64,000 nt of DNA from Saxidomus purpurata (GCA_022818135.1 JAFMSR010000012.1:12611157-12675156); one strand, 5' to 3'. Counted from the stretch's first letter, positions 1 through 13,939 are shown. Translations and numbers: made by a program. The notes: generated from the sequence alone by a model not told the origin.

Positions 1-499
1 GGACGAAGTTCTCCAAAATTTGCACTAATTAATGCAGGACTGTAAATTGACTATTTGGTTTCATTTGAAATCGTTTAAATCACCAAACAAAATCAGCAAA
101 TATTCCTGTAAATTTGAAACAAGTGGGGTCGCGAAAATACATGACAAACATCAATGATTACTTTACCTTTTAAAACTTTAAAAAATGATATAATTTATCA
201 TTAATGACATGTTTTAAGATTGTAGACACCCAGAAACTTTAATTTTCATTAAATTCGCTTAAACGCCCCCAAAATATCGGAAAATATACCTGAAAATCAG
301 GAACACGCGGGTCGAGAAAATATGCAATGATCGTCAATAATTACATAAAAACTTTCAATCTTGGTCAACAAACTAATATATATTAGGTTTTCTGAAGATC
401 CAGTGAAAAGTGCAGACAAGGTTTTAAGTGTGAACAGACAACAGACAAATAACAGACATTGAGCAATCACAATGCACTTTGTGCTCAGGTGAGCTAAAA
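1..499 (+). repeat. 3' part of a hairpin-ended dispersed element, with two ~180-bp sub-repeats
   Basis: Two related blocks about 181 bp apart each carry a GGGGTCGCGAAAA-like box (near 123 and 305) followed by similar AT-rich text. The segment ends at about 487-499 with CAGGTGAGCTAAAAA, the terminal sequence of the better preserved element at 37247-38311. The same GCGACCCC box recurs in reverse orientation near 31554 and 32007. The left end lies outside the window. Element class is unknown. Confidence 0.5.
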
Positions 500-3268
500 A
501 TTGATTTAAAGGTTATCATACTTTGCCTTTGAGCAGCAATGTGAAACCATTTTGTTCAACTACTACTCTGAGTACCGGAAAAGTCACTGTAACTATATTG
601 TTTAAAATGAACTTAGTTTTCCATAGACTATAATCATTCAATCACCCACAAGAATACAGTATCATGGGACCAGAGTGACAGTTTTACATTCATAATTCCG
701 AAGCCAATGAATAGTGCGAAATCAGCAATCCATACACAATCTACAGTCATCAACCTAAATATATTGATGACGCACATTTATTGAGAAAATCAATCCATGG
801 CACGAAAGGATGTTGTGAGGAGTGGGTTTTCTCCAGTAATTATCCACTTTTAATTCCATATTTAGATACCAATTGTTCCAAATTTAGACAGTACATTGAA
901 CATTTAATTGCAATTACTACTTTATTACTACTCAAATTAGCAATTTGTCTATACCTTACATTACAGACTCTTTTATAACCACAAGAAGATAATACTTACT
1001 TAACTACTCCAGGTTTCTAAAACCTTTAAGCACTTAAACGAGCCAAACTGCGATATTTTAAAAATCATCATTGTCAACTTTGTCATCATCAATGTAATTT
1101 GCAAAGCGCTTACACTAGGATCTGATCCCCTCAGCTTCCGTTATACAGTTGAGTTAGGATAATATGACAGTGACACTGCAGATGTCCACATAGGGTTGTA
1201 TCAAGATTCAGATCAAATTTAACGAAGTTCCAGTGAAAAATGCAGCCTTTTTTGCTTACACAAGGATTTTCTTTGTTTGATAAGGTAACCTCAAACTTCA
1301 AACTAGATTTCATCGAGACACTATACATTACAACCTCTACTGCTCTTTGATTTGACCTGGTGACCTAGTTTTTCCACCCAAAATGACCTATATTTAAACT
1401 AAACATCCATTTCATCAAGTCAATCATTCTGACTAAGTTTCATGAAGATTCAGTTAAAAATGCAGCCTCTATTGCATGCACAAAGTTAAGTGTACACAAT
1501 AACTCATCTTGAGCACTTGTAGCTCAGATTATGTAAAAACAGACAACACCATCCATGAAAATAGAAATTGTCTTCATGCTAATTTTCAGTGTCGAAGAAA
1601 AATTGGGGTTAGGGGTAAGAAAGGAGGGTCCGTTCGTTTACAGGAAACATATTTTTTTTAGGCCTGAGACTATAGTTTAGATCCCTGATACAACATTGCA
1701 TGCGCTCTCTTTAGATCCTGAAAAAAACCACTGTTATTTACCCTAGCCTACTGGAAACAGCCTTGCAATATACCTAGATCCTAGAAATATAACTGCAATT
1801 TACTTATGCAATTTACATAGTCTCGATCATAGAAAAATGTTTTGCAATTTACCTGTAGATTCTATCAACAAAATCTAATACTGCAGTTATTCAGCTTAGG
1901 TTTCAAATTATGAACACTTCAATTTACTTAGATCCTGGACAGGGACACTGCAAGCAATTTTACAAACAACACATAAATTATAATGTAATAGTAAAAAAAA
2001 TTTAAGCTTGTATTTCATCAACCATATTTTCCCTTATAGACGCCCATTCCCTAATTGACATTCCCCTGTGTTTTTCGTCAAAAAAAGGCTGGTTCTAAGG
2101 TATTGCCAATCATTTTCAGCAAACTCCATCACTGAATATTTAATCTTTAACTTACATTTTGCATACAAAATTTTGTTTTTCTTACGACATAACCTACATA
2201 ACCAGAAGTGAATTTGTACTTCGATACAGTCTGTAGTAATGTGCGGACCACAGACTGATATGTGGTACCATTGTGATGTGTACCGCCAAAATAACTGACT
2301 TTGAAAGTTTACGAATCTCTGTTTACCAATTTAAGCTTTTGTGTATTTCAATAATATTTTATCTGAAATATTGGTCTCAAAAACAGTTACGAAGAAATTG
2401 GGTTGTGGATGAGCGCAGAATGGAGCGTGTTTGACGGGACTCAAGCCTATTCTCATTTGGTCACCTTTGCATATATCATATTGTTATCTAAAAACTTATA
2501 TTCATACAAGTCATGATGGCCTTCATGAAAAACAAGATATTTTTTGCAACCTTATGGTGATTTACATCGCACCTTGGAGCGTCTTTAAGGGTATATTTGG
2601 TATCTTGCAGATTACGCCAACTTTATTACAAAGATTCACGCTGCAGCTGGCAGGGAAAGCGGATGTTGGTTTAGACCCATGGTCCTCTAAAACAGTCAGA
2701 CGCCAACAAAACAAAATCTACCACAGAAGTGCATTAATATTGACCCGATCTGTGACAAGGATGTTGATGTACCATCATCGTTAATGACCTGCTATACACT
2801 CAGGGAACTAGGATGTGATCACATAAATGCAAAAGACACAAAAAAAGACTGAATTATAAATCATTATCTGGAACTGTTCATAAATAACCTTACAGTCCGT
2901 TCAGTATTTTACCAATCCCAGAAATCAATAAAACATGAAGGCCTTTATCACAAAGATAATGAAAGTAAAAGCTACTTAACAGTCTTCTGGCAGGATAACA
3001 GGTCAAGGAACCACCAGGTTGTTTTCGTAATTTCTAAATTTGGAAACATATTTGTTTTACATACATAATATCAAGTAAAAGATAATTGTCATTCAAAATA
3101 TCTGTGAATTGGTGCTATAACAAGAAAAGTCCATTACAGGAAAACAAAACTTGTACTTAAAAACAAAATTGAACTCTGCGTAGAAATAAACAAAACAAAA
3201 TTGAACTCTGCGTGGATATAAACACAAACAGTTTGATGTTAATAGCCATTGTCTAAGAAAAAAAATTG
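500..3268. other. intergenic, no gene recognised
   Basis: AT-rich sequence without a credible exon. Positions 1200-1540 hold a decayed dispersed repeat with phrases (GACCTAGTTTTT, then ATGACC) shared with 37.8-38.1 kb. An open frame at 2431-2784 (117 codons) resembles no family I know and has no clear splice context. Confidence 0.4.
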
Positions 3269-4471
3269 TCGTCAATGCCACTGTGATTATAAAGAACAAG
3301 AATTGTGATCAATGCCACTGTGATTACAAAGAACAAGAATTGTGATAAATGCCACTGTGATTACAAAGAACAGGAATGGTGGTCAATGCAACTGTGATAA
3401 CAAAGAACATGAATGGTGGTTAATACAACTGTGAATACAAAGAACAAGAATGGTGGTCAATGCCACTGTGATTACAAAGAACAGGAATGGTGGTCAATGC
3501 CACGTGATTACAAAGAACAGGAATGGTGGTCAATGCAACTGTGATTACAAAGAACAGGAATGGTGGTCAATGCCACTGTGATTACAAAGAACAGGAATGG
3601 TGGTCAATGCCACTGTGATTACAAAGAACAGGAATGGTGGTCAATGCCACTGTGATAACAAAGAACAGGAATTGGGATAAATGCCACTGTGATTACAAAG
3701 AACAGGAAGGGGATGCAACTGGTAAGATTTGGGCAAAGATGTTTTAAGACAATGGGCAATGCAACTGTGATTACAAAGAACAGGAATGGTGGTCAATGCC
3801 ACTGTGATTACAAAGAACAGGAATGGTGGTCAATGCCACTGTGATTACAAAGAACAGGAATGGTGGTCAATGCCACTGTGATAACAAAGAACAGGAATTG
3901 GGATAAATGCCACTGTGATAACAAAGAACAGGAATGGTGGTCAATGCAACTGTGATTACAAAGAACAGGAATGGTGGTCAATGCAACTGTGATTACAAAG
4001 AACAGGAATGGTGGTCAATGCCACTGTGATTACAAAGAACAGGAATTGCAATCAATGCCACTGTGATAACAAAGAACAGGAATGGTGGTCAATGCCACTG
4101 TGATTACATAGAACAGGAATGGTCAATGCCACTGTAATTACAAAGAACAAGAATTGCTATAAATGCCACTGTGATGCCACTATGATAACAAAGAACTACA
4201 ATTGCAATCAATGCCACTGTGATTACAAAGAACAAGAATTATAATCAATGCCACTATGATGCCACTGTGATTACAAAGAACAAGAATTTGGTCAACGCCA
4301 CTGTGTTTACAAAGAACTAGAATTTTGGTCAACGCCACTGTGTTTACAAAGAACTAGAATTTTGGTCAACCCCACTGTGTTTGCAAAGAACTAGAATTTT
4401 GGTCAACGCCACTGTGTTTACAAAGAACTAGAATTTTGGTCAACGCCACTGTGTTTACAAAGAACTAGAAT
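3269..4471. repeat. tandem array, 37-bp unit, about 32 copies
   Basis: The unit reads CAATGCCACTGTGATTACAA followed by AGAACAGGAATGGTGGT and repeats almost without interruption. Units in the middle are nearly identical. The right end (4260-4471) is a diverged subtype with CAACGCCACTGTGTTTACAA and AGAACTAGAATTTTGGT. One interruption near 3716-3757 contains unrelated bases. No coding frame runs through it. This is a minisatellite with regional homogenisation. Confidence 0.95.
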
Positions 4472-5090
4472 AAGAATTGTGGTCTTACACTTCAACTTGT
4501 GCTGCAGTGCTTAAGAAATAATTTTCATTTAAATTAAGCGATTCATGTGGTTAACAGCCATTTTAATTTAAACACAATTCATATAATTATTAAACTGAAT
4601 GTCTTTTCAGCAACTTGTCAGACAGAACAAAACTGAGAGAGAAGGTTTGTGGAAGTTTAAGTCAAGTCTGAAATTTGTCACTCAAAATTTTAAATGCTTC
4701 GCACACTTTGAAAATACTACATTTTTTCTTAAGTTAAATTTAAATAATTTGATATTATTCTGATAACTGATGATATTTTTAGCAATTTCACATTTACATA
4801 GTCCTTACCAATGTTAGTATATATATACAGCATGAACAGAAAGGAGCGGAACCAGACTTTACCCACTGTTTGGTACTTGCCTTGATGTGGATCGCAGTGG
4901 TCACTTACAATAAATTTGATAGGCGGTAAACATAAACATAAGAGCCGAGAGCCAGTAAAATTATCAGGCAACTTGAGCATCCTCCCGAGCTACTTTTCTA
5001 GTTGGATAGAAATTAATAAGTTGCCCAAAAGGGCCAGTAATGCTCTACTGGTCTGTCTGACTTGATTGTTCGTAGTAAGTTTTGTGAAAA
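4472..5090. other. no feature seen
   Basis: AT-rich non-coding sequence between the minisatellite and the next dispersed element. The short open frames show no recognisable protein family. Confidence 0.35.
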
Positions 5091-5897
5091 ACTGTAACAA
5101 TGTTACCAAGGAAAAGCTAACAGAGTTCACTGTGACATTGACCAACAGACCAAAAAAAAAAAAAACAGTAGGGATCATCTACTCAGTAAGACCAATCATC
5201 CTATGATGTTGGAAGACTATGGGTGATGTAGATCTCAAGATATTGTGCTGTAAAATTTGGGTCACTGTGCCCATGACATTTGATCCACTGACCCCAAAAA
5301 CGATAGGGATCATCTACTCAGTAAGACCAATTATCCTATGAAGATCTTAGTGGAAAATATTTTTAATATTAAGTCCTGGTCACTGTGACCTTGACCTTTG
5401 ACCCACTAACCAAAAAATTGATAGGGATCATCTACATGTTACAGGAAACATGCTGAGCAAGTTCGATGTTAGTTGAAAGAAAATGTGAACCGTAGAGCAT
5501 TATCAAGGAAAATCTAACAGAAGTCACTGTGACCTTGACCTTTGACACACTGACCCTGAAAACAATGGGGATCATCTACATATTGCAGGGAACCTTCTGG
5601 GCAAGTTTGATGAAAGTTGGATGAAAATTGTGACCTGTAGAGTGATATCAAGAAATTGCTATGGGAGGCCACTGTGACCTTGACCTTTGACTCATTGACC
5701 CCAAAAACAATAGGGATCATCTACAAATTACAGGAATCCTTACCAGCAAGTTTCATCGAAGTCAAATGAATATTGCGACCTGTAGAGTGTTATCAAGGAA
5801 TAGTTTACGGACAGACAGACAAATGTCCTGATGGACAGATGATGGACAAATCACCACGGCATAAGCTCCACTGGACTGTGTCCAATAGAGCTAAAAA
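5091..5897 (+). repeat. dispersed element with internal ~145-bp units carrying nuclear-receptor-like half-sites
   Basis: Units share GGGATCATCTAC, a TGTAGAGTGTTATCAAGG segment and TGACCTTGACCTTTGACC (5386-5403, 5530-5547, 5675-5692). The element ends with a run of ACGGACAGACAGAC-like bases and AATAGAGCTAAAAAA (about 5884-5897). The same family is at 14106-14733. It is non-coding and probably a non-autonomous transposon. Class not determined. Confidence 0.7.
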
Positions 5898-8140
5898 ATC
5901 ACTGAAATGACTTCAGTTATCAGGATTACAATGTTTGTAAAATGCAAAAGAAAAATATGTTTCAAAAATCGCCAGAATCGTCAAAAGGTGTCACCTGTTT
6001 AACACGTACAACCGATCAGAATGCAAATTTTCATTAAACTTAGTTAAGCAGTTTCTGTGCTCCTGCATGTCCGCGGTTCTTATCTTACAATATTCACAAG
6101 CATATAATTATAAAGATGCAAAATGATGACAGTTCTTACATGTTAACACAAACTGAGACAGCCAGTCTGTAACAGTTATCAGCACAAAAACTATTCATTA
6201 ACAAAATGTGACTCAGTCATAATATAACATTCAATTCCAGTAGTTGAAAGACTTGGCTGTGTGGGCGTTTTTTACATTCTATTTCATTACTTGCAGTGAC
6301 CTTAGAAACACCTGCAGATATAATATTTTTCTTGAAATTGATTCAGCATGAACAAGCAAACACATAGTTCAAATAACCAGGCTATTTTTAGATAGGGTCT
6401 TCTGTTTTTGGCTGGTATTAAAAAGTCTTTCAACATATTTATAATTCACCAATGCTCCCACACTTCTTGAACATCGGTGAATTTATTTTGCATGACAAGA
6501 CATGAATTCCAGTAAGCTACCACATACAAGTTTCAGAAGCCACAAGGCTTATAAGTATATTTCAAGTCTACTCCCTTTGATAAATGAAAGTTGGCAATTT
6601 AATAATTGTGTTACAGAACTGAACCTCTTATAGAATTATTAAAACTGAAATTTTTCTTTTTGTTAAAATATACCGAATACTGTACCAGACAAAAAAAAAA
6701 ATAGGACAAAAGATAAACCTTAACAAAATGTTTGACTTCAACTAAATGAGGATGACAGCCAACCAGTATTTTCAATGCAACTAAATTTAATCTATGAATC
6801 ATTTAAATACGCAGGTAAAATAACTAAATACAGAGTATTTTGTATAAAAAATAAATCATTAAAATATATATGTAGGTACACAAGTAACATTCAAACCTCT
6901 ACTTTTTATTCTTTGGCATCATGTCATAATGTAATGAAATCTAATTTATGACATATATGACAAATATTTTTTTTTTTTGCAATAACTTAAGTAAAATGAC
7001 GTCAAACTTTAAAATCGTTTTCATGTACAAGAGAAACGCGAACAAAAGTCATCTTCACATCATGTCAAAGCCAGCATCCTTAGCTAAATCACCAGTTATT
7101 TTTTTCTTTAAATTTCTTTTCAAAAGTTTGTGAGAAAGGTTGTATTCAAACTGAATGCAGACATAAACAGATTTATAACCCTATATCCTGCATAAAACAT
7201 GAATGAATGGGTAGTATGCACACAGGTAATAATCCATGCAAACCGATCTACAAAAGGTACGCTGACCTTAAAGATTTAATTTTCAAACATTTCAAGGGGG
7301 TTGTACAAATTTGATTAAAGTACTTTGAATACAAAAGAAAATATTTTCAATGTAAATTTACAAGAGCTGGGATTAACGTAGGTGTAGAATACGCAGCGAC
7401 ACCTGCATGTATCATTATCTCATCTATGACATTCTTCCATTTGCATGTTTGAGGCATAGATATAATTATATACTGTTCTCATTTACAAAGTATACAATAA
7501 ACTAAGCTATACACTCATTTACATAACAAAGTAATTTAGCAATTTTTTGTTTTTAATGACAGAGTTTGGTTTGAAACTGCATCAGTCGTTAGCTTGATCT
7601 GGGTCCATCTGTACTGACAAAAAATTGTCATTTATCCAGAAGGAAGTGGGGTTCTTTTCTAGAACTTTAGGCACAATATGATTTTACTAAAAAACTGGCT
7701 ATTATAAAATGATCAGATCAACATATGCAGCATCATTAATGAATACAGCAGCTGCACAACCATTAACCACTAAGAATGACCTTGAACTCTGACTGAACAA
7801 GCTCCATGCTCATCCTCTAAACATGCTTGAACCTTGTAAAAGGACCAAAATACGACTGGAACCAGCATAAAACTCCTACAACAACACTACCTGTTCAGGT
7901 GAGCTGAAACACAAATCCCTTTCACCTCTTATCAATACTACAGGAATTCCAGTTTTATCTTTTAAGTAGAAAGTTAACAGTTAAAAATTCCAATCCATGG
8001 TCTTACCAAAGGCTTAAGTGCATTTGAAATGCCAAAATTAAACTCAAGATTGATAGCATAAATATGTTTCTAAATATACCACTCTCATCATTGATGATAA
8101 CAAAGCGCCCTGCTGGGCTTACACTGTTCACCTCGCCCTG
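5898..8140. other. no gene seen
   Basis: AT-rich intergenic DNA. A short piece at 7886-7910 (CAGGTGAGCTGAAACAC) resembles the end of a hairpin-ended element, but no matching left end is visible. Confidence 0.35.
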
Positions 8141-8662
8141 TTGGTGGCAAGTGAGCATGCCTTTTAGCACAAGGGCAGGTCATGATCCACGCAACACCTG
8201 TGCAGTCTGATATTCATCAGCAATGTTAGCTATCTATTCAGTTTGCAACTATTTATCCCCCCTTTTAACATTCAATTGAAAGATCGGTGTGAGAAAAAAA
8301 AGCATTCTGAAATTATGTCTGCAATGCTTCATTACTGTTGAAGTTAACTGAAATGGCCCAAGTTTCGGTAAGTTTAGGGGTCACAACTCTGCTCTTATTG
8401 GGCGCAATCAGAAACAAAATCTTATGTGCATAACTTTATAATGCTGATTAACAATTCTATCCAGAGGAAGAAATTTTTCTCTAACATGTACCTCACTAAA
8501 TTACTAAGACTTGCCCACCCTTTAATTAGTACCATGTGTGTCAGGGGTGTGTGGGGGAGAACTCACTGAAAATCTTCTAACTGAATAGCCAACAGCGCAG
8601 ATTGATGTGCAGAGTGGTCATGATCTGCACTCGCGAGAAAGGCAGAATCACTTGCCACCAGC
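8141..8662. repeat. foldback element with imperfect inverted arms
   Basis: The left arm (8141-8195) contains TTGGTGGCAAGTGAGCATGC and, further in, GGTCATGATCCACGC. The right arm (8610-8662) read in reverse gives GCTGGTGGCAAGTGATTCTG and GATCATGACCACTC. The arms are about 50 bases and roughly 70% matched by eye, around a ~410-bp centre. The centre shares text with the TGATCATGATCTGCAC repeat family at 9940 and 27765. Likely a decayed non-autonomous DNA element. Confidence 0.55.
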
Positions 8663-9072
8663 AAGCTAAGAGTCGAATTAACTCTTACTCTACTGTATGG
8701 TTTGACATGGTACGATTTTTAACCAAATAATTCTTAACCAAATAATTCGAGACAAAACGATTGTGACAGGTAATATCTGAACTTGTGCTGTTGTCTTCTT
8801 CATAGGAATGGGCCTAACTTAAAATTCCAGTGATGACATTTCTAGCTCATTAAAGAGCTTTTAAAGATACTTTCAGGGAAAACAAGGCAAAGAATGTAAC
8901 TGAGTCAAACTGTATGAAAACAAACCCTTGGGTTGTGAGAATAGTAGTCTGGATCAGACTGCCTTGATATTTTTCTGCTGAAATCCAAGTGACATAACCA
9001 TAGGCTAAAGAGTATTAAATCTGACTCGTAACCCACATCTTCAACTCCCGCCAGCAGTATTTAATCTGACCT

Positions 9073-9308
9073 GTCTACATGTCTTTGGCTGCATCTTTGA
9101 CTTTGGACCAGCTAAAAAAAAAAACAACCCCTTCATCCAAAGGCTAGTCCTCATTCAAGTGAACAGTATTTAATCGGGGGGGGGGCCTGTCGAGGCCTGT
9201 CTACATGTCTTTGGCTGCATCTTTGACTTTGGACCAACAAGAGTAGCTAAAAAAAAACAACCCCTTCAATTTCCAAAATAGGCTAGTCCATCATTCAATG
9301 TGAACAGT
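9073..9308. repeat. tandem duplication, ~126-bp unit
   Basis: GTCTACATGTCTTTGGCTGC occurs at 9073 and 9199. Each copy continues through a poly-A stretch, CAACCCCTTCA, AGGCTAGTCC and GTGAACAGTA. A G run lies between the copies near 9176. Local duplication of non-coding DNA. Confidence 0.8.
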
Positions 9309-9939
9309 ACCGATTACGTCCAATGAAAATTACACCAGTGCAGATCATGATCAGATGGTACAAATGTGCAGGCTGATCATAATCTGCAATTGATCACAAA
9401 AGTACATTCAGCAGGGTGGGAGTTACATAAACTGAAATCTATAATAGGTTTAAATCAATAATTCTAACACTAGCAAGCCACAGTTTTCATAGTTGATGAC
9501 ACTGGCTGATCATGGCAGTGCTTTATATATATACATTACATGTGTGAGATGTGATTATACCATAATCCTAGACCAAATTATCAAGCCTTTGTAATGATCA
9601 CCCATCACTCTGCAAAATACCAATGCTATACTGTTACCATAGTTCCCGCCCACCCTCGATAAACTATGACGTATTTCCTTAATCCAGTAGGAATAGTCGA
9701 TCTTTAAAAACTGCAGACAAGGTCAATAGTACACTATTAAAAGGAAATGTAACACTCTAGAAAGAACAGAAATAGTACTATACAAGCATTTAAATTAGAA
9801 CCTTGTCAATTAAATGAGTTTGACTAAATTCAATTAGAATGAACTAAAAGGGATGAAAATGGCAGGAAAATTTTGCAGCCTTTGATTTATGGTCTCTGAT
9901 GGATTCAATATTAGGTTTACTGTTTCACACTTTAACATA

Positions 9940-10110
9940 CAGTGAGTTCTACACTGCTCCCTGTGCAGTGTGATCATGATCTGCACTGTTTGCTATATTC
10001 AGTCAAAAAATTATCATCTAACACCCCTTTAAAGAATTAATGGTACCACCCAAAATTGAAAGAAGGACAAGTTCATTTTAGAAATTCAGCAAGGTCAGGG
10101 TTAAGTTAAA
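9940..10110 (+). repeat. dispersed repeat of the TGATCATGATCTGCACTG family
   Basis: Starts near GTGTGATCATGATCTGCACT and continues through TTGCTATATTCAGTC, CACCCCTTTAAAGAATTAAT and GGACAAGTTCATTTTAGAAA. The copy at 27765-27935 matches in the same order and orientation. Non-coding. The family is common in this window. Confidence 0.65.
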
Positions 10111-10189
10111 GTCAATGAGAAATATGTGTCTGTGTATTAAGTGATCACCTCAATCAAGCAACTACCTGCTTTAAACATGCAAAAACTTC

Positions 10190-10425
10190 TTGTACAGTCA
10201 AACTTGCTTCGTAGACCATGTGTATTAAAAGACCATGTGTATTAAAAGACCAGTATTTTTGAAAATTAAGAAATGAAATCATTTTGCGTTTAAAGACACC
10301 GTTTTATTATGACACCACTCGGGCGGTCCCTTTATACAATTGTTATCACCCCTTTTAGTTTATACTAACTTATTTTAGCTCTGTTGTGAAGAAAGCTTGT
10401 CGCTTATCGAGTCACTCTATATTTT
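10190..10425 (-). repeat. element end plus SINE tail fragment
   Basis: CAGTCAAACTTGCTTCG (10197) followed by a doubled 20-bp GACCATGTGTATTAAAA segment looks like the border of a dispersed repeat. From 10356 to 10425 the text TAGTTTATACTAACTTATTT, TGAAGAAAGCTTGTCGCTTA and TCGAGTCACTCT matches the 3' tail of the SINE family at 29740 and 40673, minus orientation, with the tRNA-like head missing. Confidence 0.55.
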
Positions 10426-12751
10426 CATATTAAATTACACCTTTTTTAGCAGCCTACTTTCAGCGGCCACTTTCATCACATTGTCTTGGCACATTGCTAA
10501 ATAAGACAATTTTTAACGTAAATACCAAAAAGCATGTATCTGGAACATTTTGTAGACTGGAACGAAGTGACTGCAATTGGGCATACAAACAATATGTAAA
10601 GACGTTTTAGTTGTAATATTTTCAATACCAGTCAAGCAGAAAGAAGACTGAAAACACATATGAATACGTACTTAGTGTAAACACATTATCAGAGTTTGCA
10701 AACATAAAATTCATTCGACTGTTTCTAATACTACTAGTTTTCAACAATGAATCTGTCTTCACTCTAACATTAGACCAATATTATTGATAGCCAAAACGTC
10801 TTACAAAACTGTAAAATCATTCTACGCCTGAAAAAATACGACAACCATACAAAGCTTCGGTTGTAAACTTATGTCAGGGCTAAGTGACTACATTAAAGTT
10901 TGTCCTTTTATAAATGAGGTCATTACTGACCTAGCTAGCTTAACAATTTCTAAATTTGATATTGCGCTCGTAACCGATGAACAACAGTCTATCAATTGGC
11001 TTCAAATACACCCACTGCAGAGGTTCGAGTCCCATCAGACTCTTCGGTAGAGTGCAATAACAAAATCATTTCTCTTCTTGCTTACGTACTTGATCCACCT
11101 ATACAACCAGTCTAAGTTTAGAGCAAAACATAAAACGCCAACTTTGAAAAGGTTAAAAAACGCACGCATAAAAAGCTTTACAAATATTCAGCTTTAGTAA
11201 CATCATTCACTTTCATGCCTTTATATACCTAAAAATATGAATATTTGATGATGTTAACTATTTCTATATGAGTATACTGGCTGGAAGTCTTCTAAATGAA
11301 TTTCTAATGCCGTTAAAACTTGCAGGTTCTAGCGTGATCACACGTCATGAAAATAATAGCTAACCAATAATCGATTAGCGACTGTTTCATTCACAGAAAT
11401 TGTAGACGGTCTAAAATCGTAGAATGTCCATTGATTCTTTTGATCAATATAACCCATTTATGTAACTGATAACCGAGACAAAATTACGTTGTGAAAGAGG
11501 CATCACGTCAATGGACAGTTACAGACGCTAAATTCGGAATACGCCGCTCACAGCTAGTTCTTTTTATAGATCCAAATTGACACTGCACTTCTGAGCTGTT
11601 TTAGTTTCATTACTGTTCTAGATATACGTGGAATCGATAGACATGCAATTTTGTCTGCGGGATAAACTAGAGACACTCCTACAATTCATTTCCTTAAAGG
11701 ATTCCAGTAATTACTGGAAAGAAAAAAAATCAGGTCAATTTTTTGCCAGTTATACACAGAAACAAATGGATAATAACAAGATATTCTGTTGTTTTTTTAA
11801 AAATCCTGTTGGTACAGCAACATAATATGTACTTTACCTTTGGTAATATGTCTGAGAGTTTAAATCTTGACCCATGTCAGAACTGACCCCCACAACACCT
11901 ATTTCAAAAACTGGCTGACTAGCCTGTGCCCCCCCCCCCACCCCCCACCTCCCCCTCAAATGACTTACAGCCCCTTCCTTTTTGCTTTAAATATGACTCA
12001 ATGATCTCTAACCCCTCCCCATACTGGCTTATACATACAATGTATTTAGTATTTATAAATCCAACATGCTAATATATAACATCTTACCTTAAATGAGTTG
12101 TTTTTTCACAAGGTAAATGCGTCACTCACAACTTGTACAAATTTAACCAACATCAACACTAAACTTTATCTATACAAGTTTTCATTTCAACAAAATGCAA
12201 TCATATGTAAAATTACTACTACGAAATTCTTCCCGTCAAAACGTTAGCGAGGTCATGTGCTTACTCAAGCTAAAACATCATTTTTTCTCTCCCCATGCAT
12301 GTTAACAAGGTCTATTTTTAGCAACAGTTACTACAGCAAAACGGAGAGATAATTTTCATTTTATAACCACATATTTTCTGCTATACAAAATGCCATTAAA
12401 TATCTTGGATTTTTATCTAGATATAGGCAGCAGAAAAACTTTTTTCCTTAAATAAAGTGGCTAGAAACTGCCATAGTTATGCAATAAATAGTAAAGTATC
12501 CAGAGAAGAGTTGTATGATGAATACAAAGTTCCCTACTGCTAAATAATGTTACTACGGTATAGTTTGATCCCCATTTATTCAAGCTCTGGAGCTTTTAAT
12601 TGTACTTCACAGCCCAGTGTTCTAATTGAAAGGCATTACACAAGGGAGGTAATTATTAGTATTTTTAAAATAAAAATTGTGACTAAATTTCAGCAAATAA
12701 TTTGCAAATATCTCACATTACTGCATTGGACAGCTGGCTCAAGCACAAATT
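10426..12751. other. intergenic, no gene recognised
   Basis: AT-rich. A B-box-like GGTTCGAGTCCC at 11022-11033 suggests a decayed tRNA-derived SINE, but no A box is evident. A C-rich tract lies at 11931-11960. The open frame at 11628-11825 resembles nothing known to me. Confidence 0.35.
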
Positions 12752-13095
12752 ACAAAAGGGCCATGATGGCCCTATATCGCTCGCCCGAGTACTCTGCCAT
12801 TTTGGCTGAATAAGACTAACAGGTACTGGTCCATCTTGCACAAGCCCATACTGCTTTACACATTCATCCTGGTGTTCATTTCCAAAGAGTGCAAACAAGG
12901 TCATTACTGTAATCAGTGGCATCAAGTGTAAACATACAGGACCAATACAGCTCATGAGGTCTTGTTATCATTTACACTGTATCTTAAGTTTAATCCAAAT
13001 CGCTTCAGAAAGGCGCAAGTTACTGTGCACAGACAATATGCAAGACTAATTACAAACTATACCACCCCACCCCCACTCAGATGAGCTGAAAAGGG
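12752..13095 (+). repeat. hairpin-ended dispersed element, short copy
   Basis: The left end has the self-complementary AGGGCCATGATGGCCCT followed by ATATCGCTCGCC. The right end has CTCAGATGAGCTGAAAAG. This matches the layout of the copy at 37247-38311 in shorter, internally deleted form. Non-coding. Confidence 0.65.
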
Positions 13096-13939
13096 AGGGC
13101 AATGCGGTAGTTTCGTGTGAATGAAAAGGGTCATAATCTAATTCAACTGAGGGATACTGGTACGGAGAACTGCTTAATATCAATGAGGCCAGAAAAAGAC
13201 GAATTCATCTGGAGTGAAACAAACAAAACATAATAGCGTGTAACATATTTAGCGAACAGTTTTCTTTCATTCATTGAGCTATACAACTGAAGTCAGAATT
13301 TCTCCCAGAATTCCTCTCATATCCCTAAGCCAAAAGTTGTACTCAATGTCTGGCAACTAGTCAGCATTTTTTTTTTACCATTTCTTTTTTTACATACCAC
13401 ATGCTACAGTATGATCAATGCATTTAGATGAGAATGAATGAATCATCAGTGTAGGAAAAATGCTTGGAATATCTGCTGGGGGTAGATTCCAGAGTGATTA
13501 CAATATTCTCTGTTGTTTATTTTTGCCTGCAAATTATTAATCATTCTTGGGATTTTCTGGTGTGTTTTTTTCTCACTAAATTGATTGTGAATTCCAGAAA
13601 CAACTTCTGCATGAAATAAAATGGGAAGTACCAAGTTCTCCCCCCCCCACCAACCTCGAAGAAAGAAAATTAAAGGAGCAAACTAACGTCAGCTCAAAAC
13701 ACCACAGTGAACATATTCCAGTATGTTACTGATGAAATATAATCAAGTGGCTCTCTTCCATATTATGTCATGTCACTTTTCCCTTTGTCATGTCACCTGT
13801 CAAGATTCTTCTCAGATACTCTCCCCTTGTTAAGACTATTCACGTCACATGAAATGAACATGACAAAACTGTGCTAAATATGTGACATGACATAGATAAA
13901 GCAGTGTCAGCATAATCTGCTGCAGTCTGCACCAGTGAG

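Noticed and set aside
2431..2784. 117-codon plus-strand open frame
   Set aside because: No ATG at its start, no family resemblance, no convincing splice sites, and surrounded by non-coding repeat fragments.
3269..4471. CRISPR-like array
   Set aside because: Units are contiguous with no unique spacers, and the setting is eukaryotic. It is a minisatellite.
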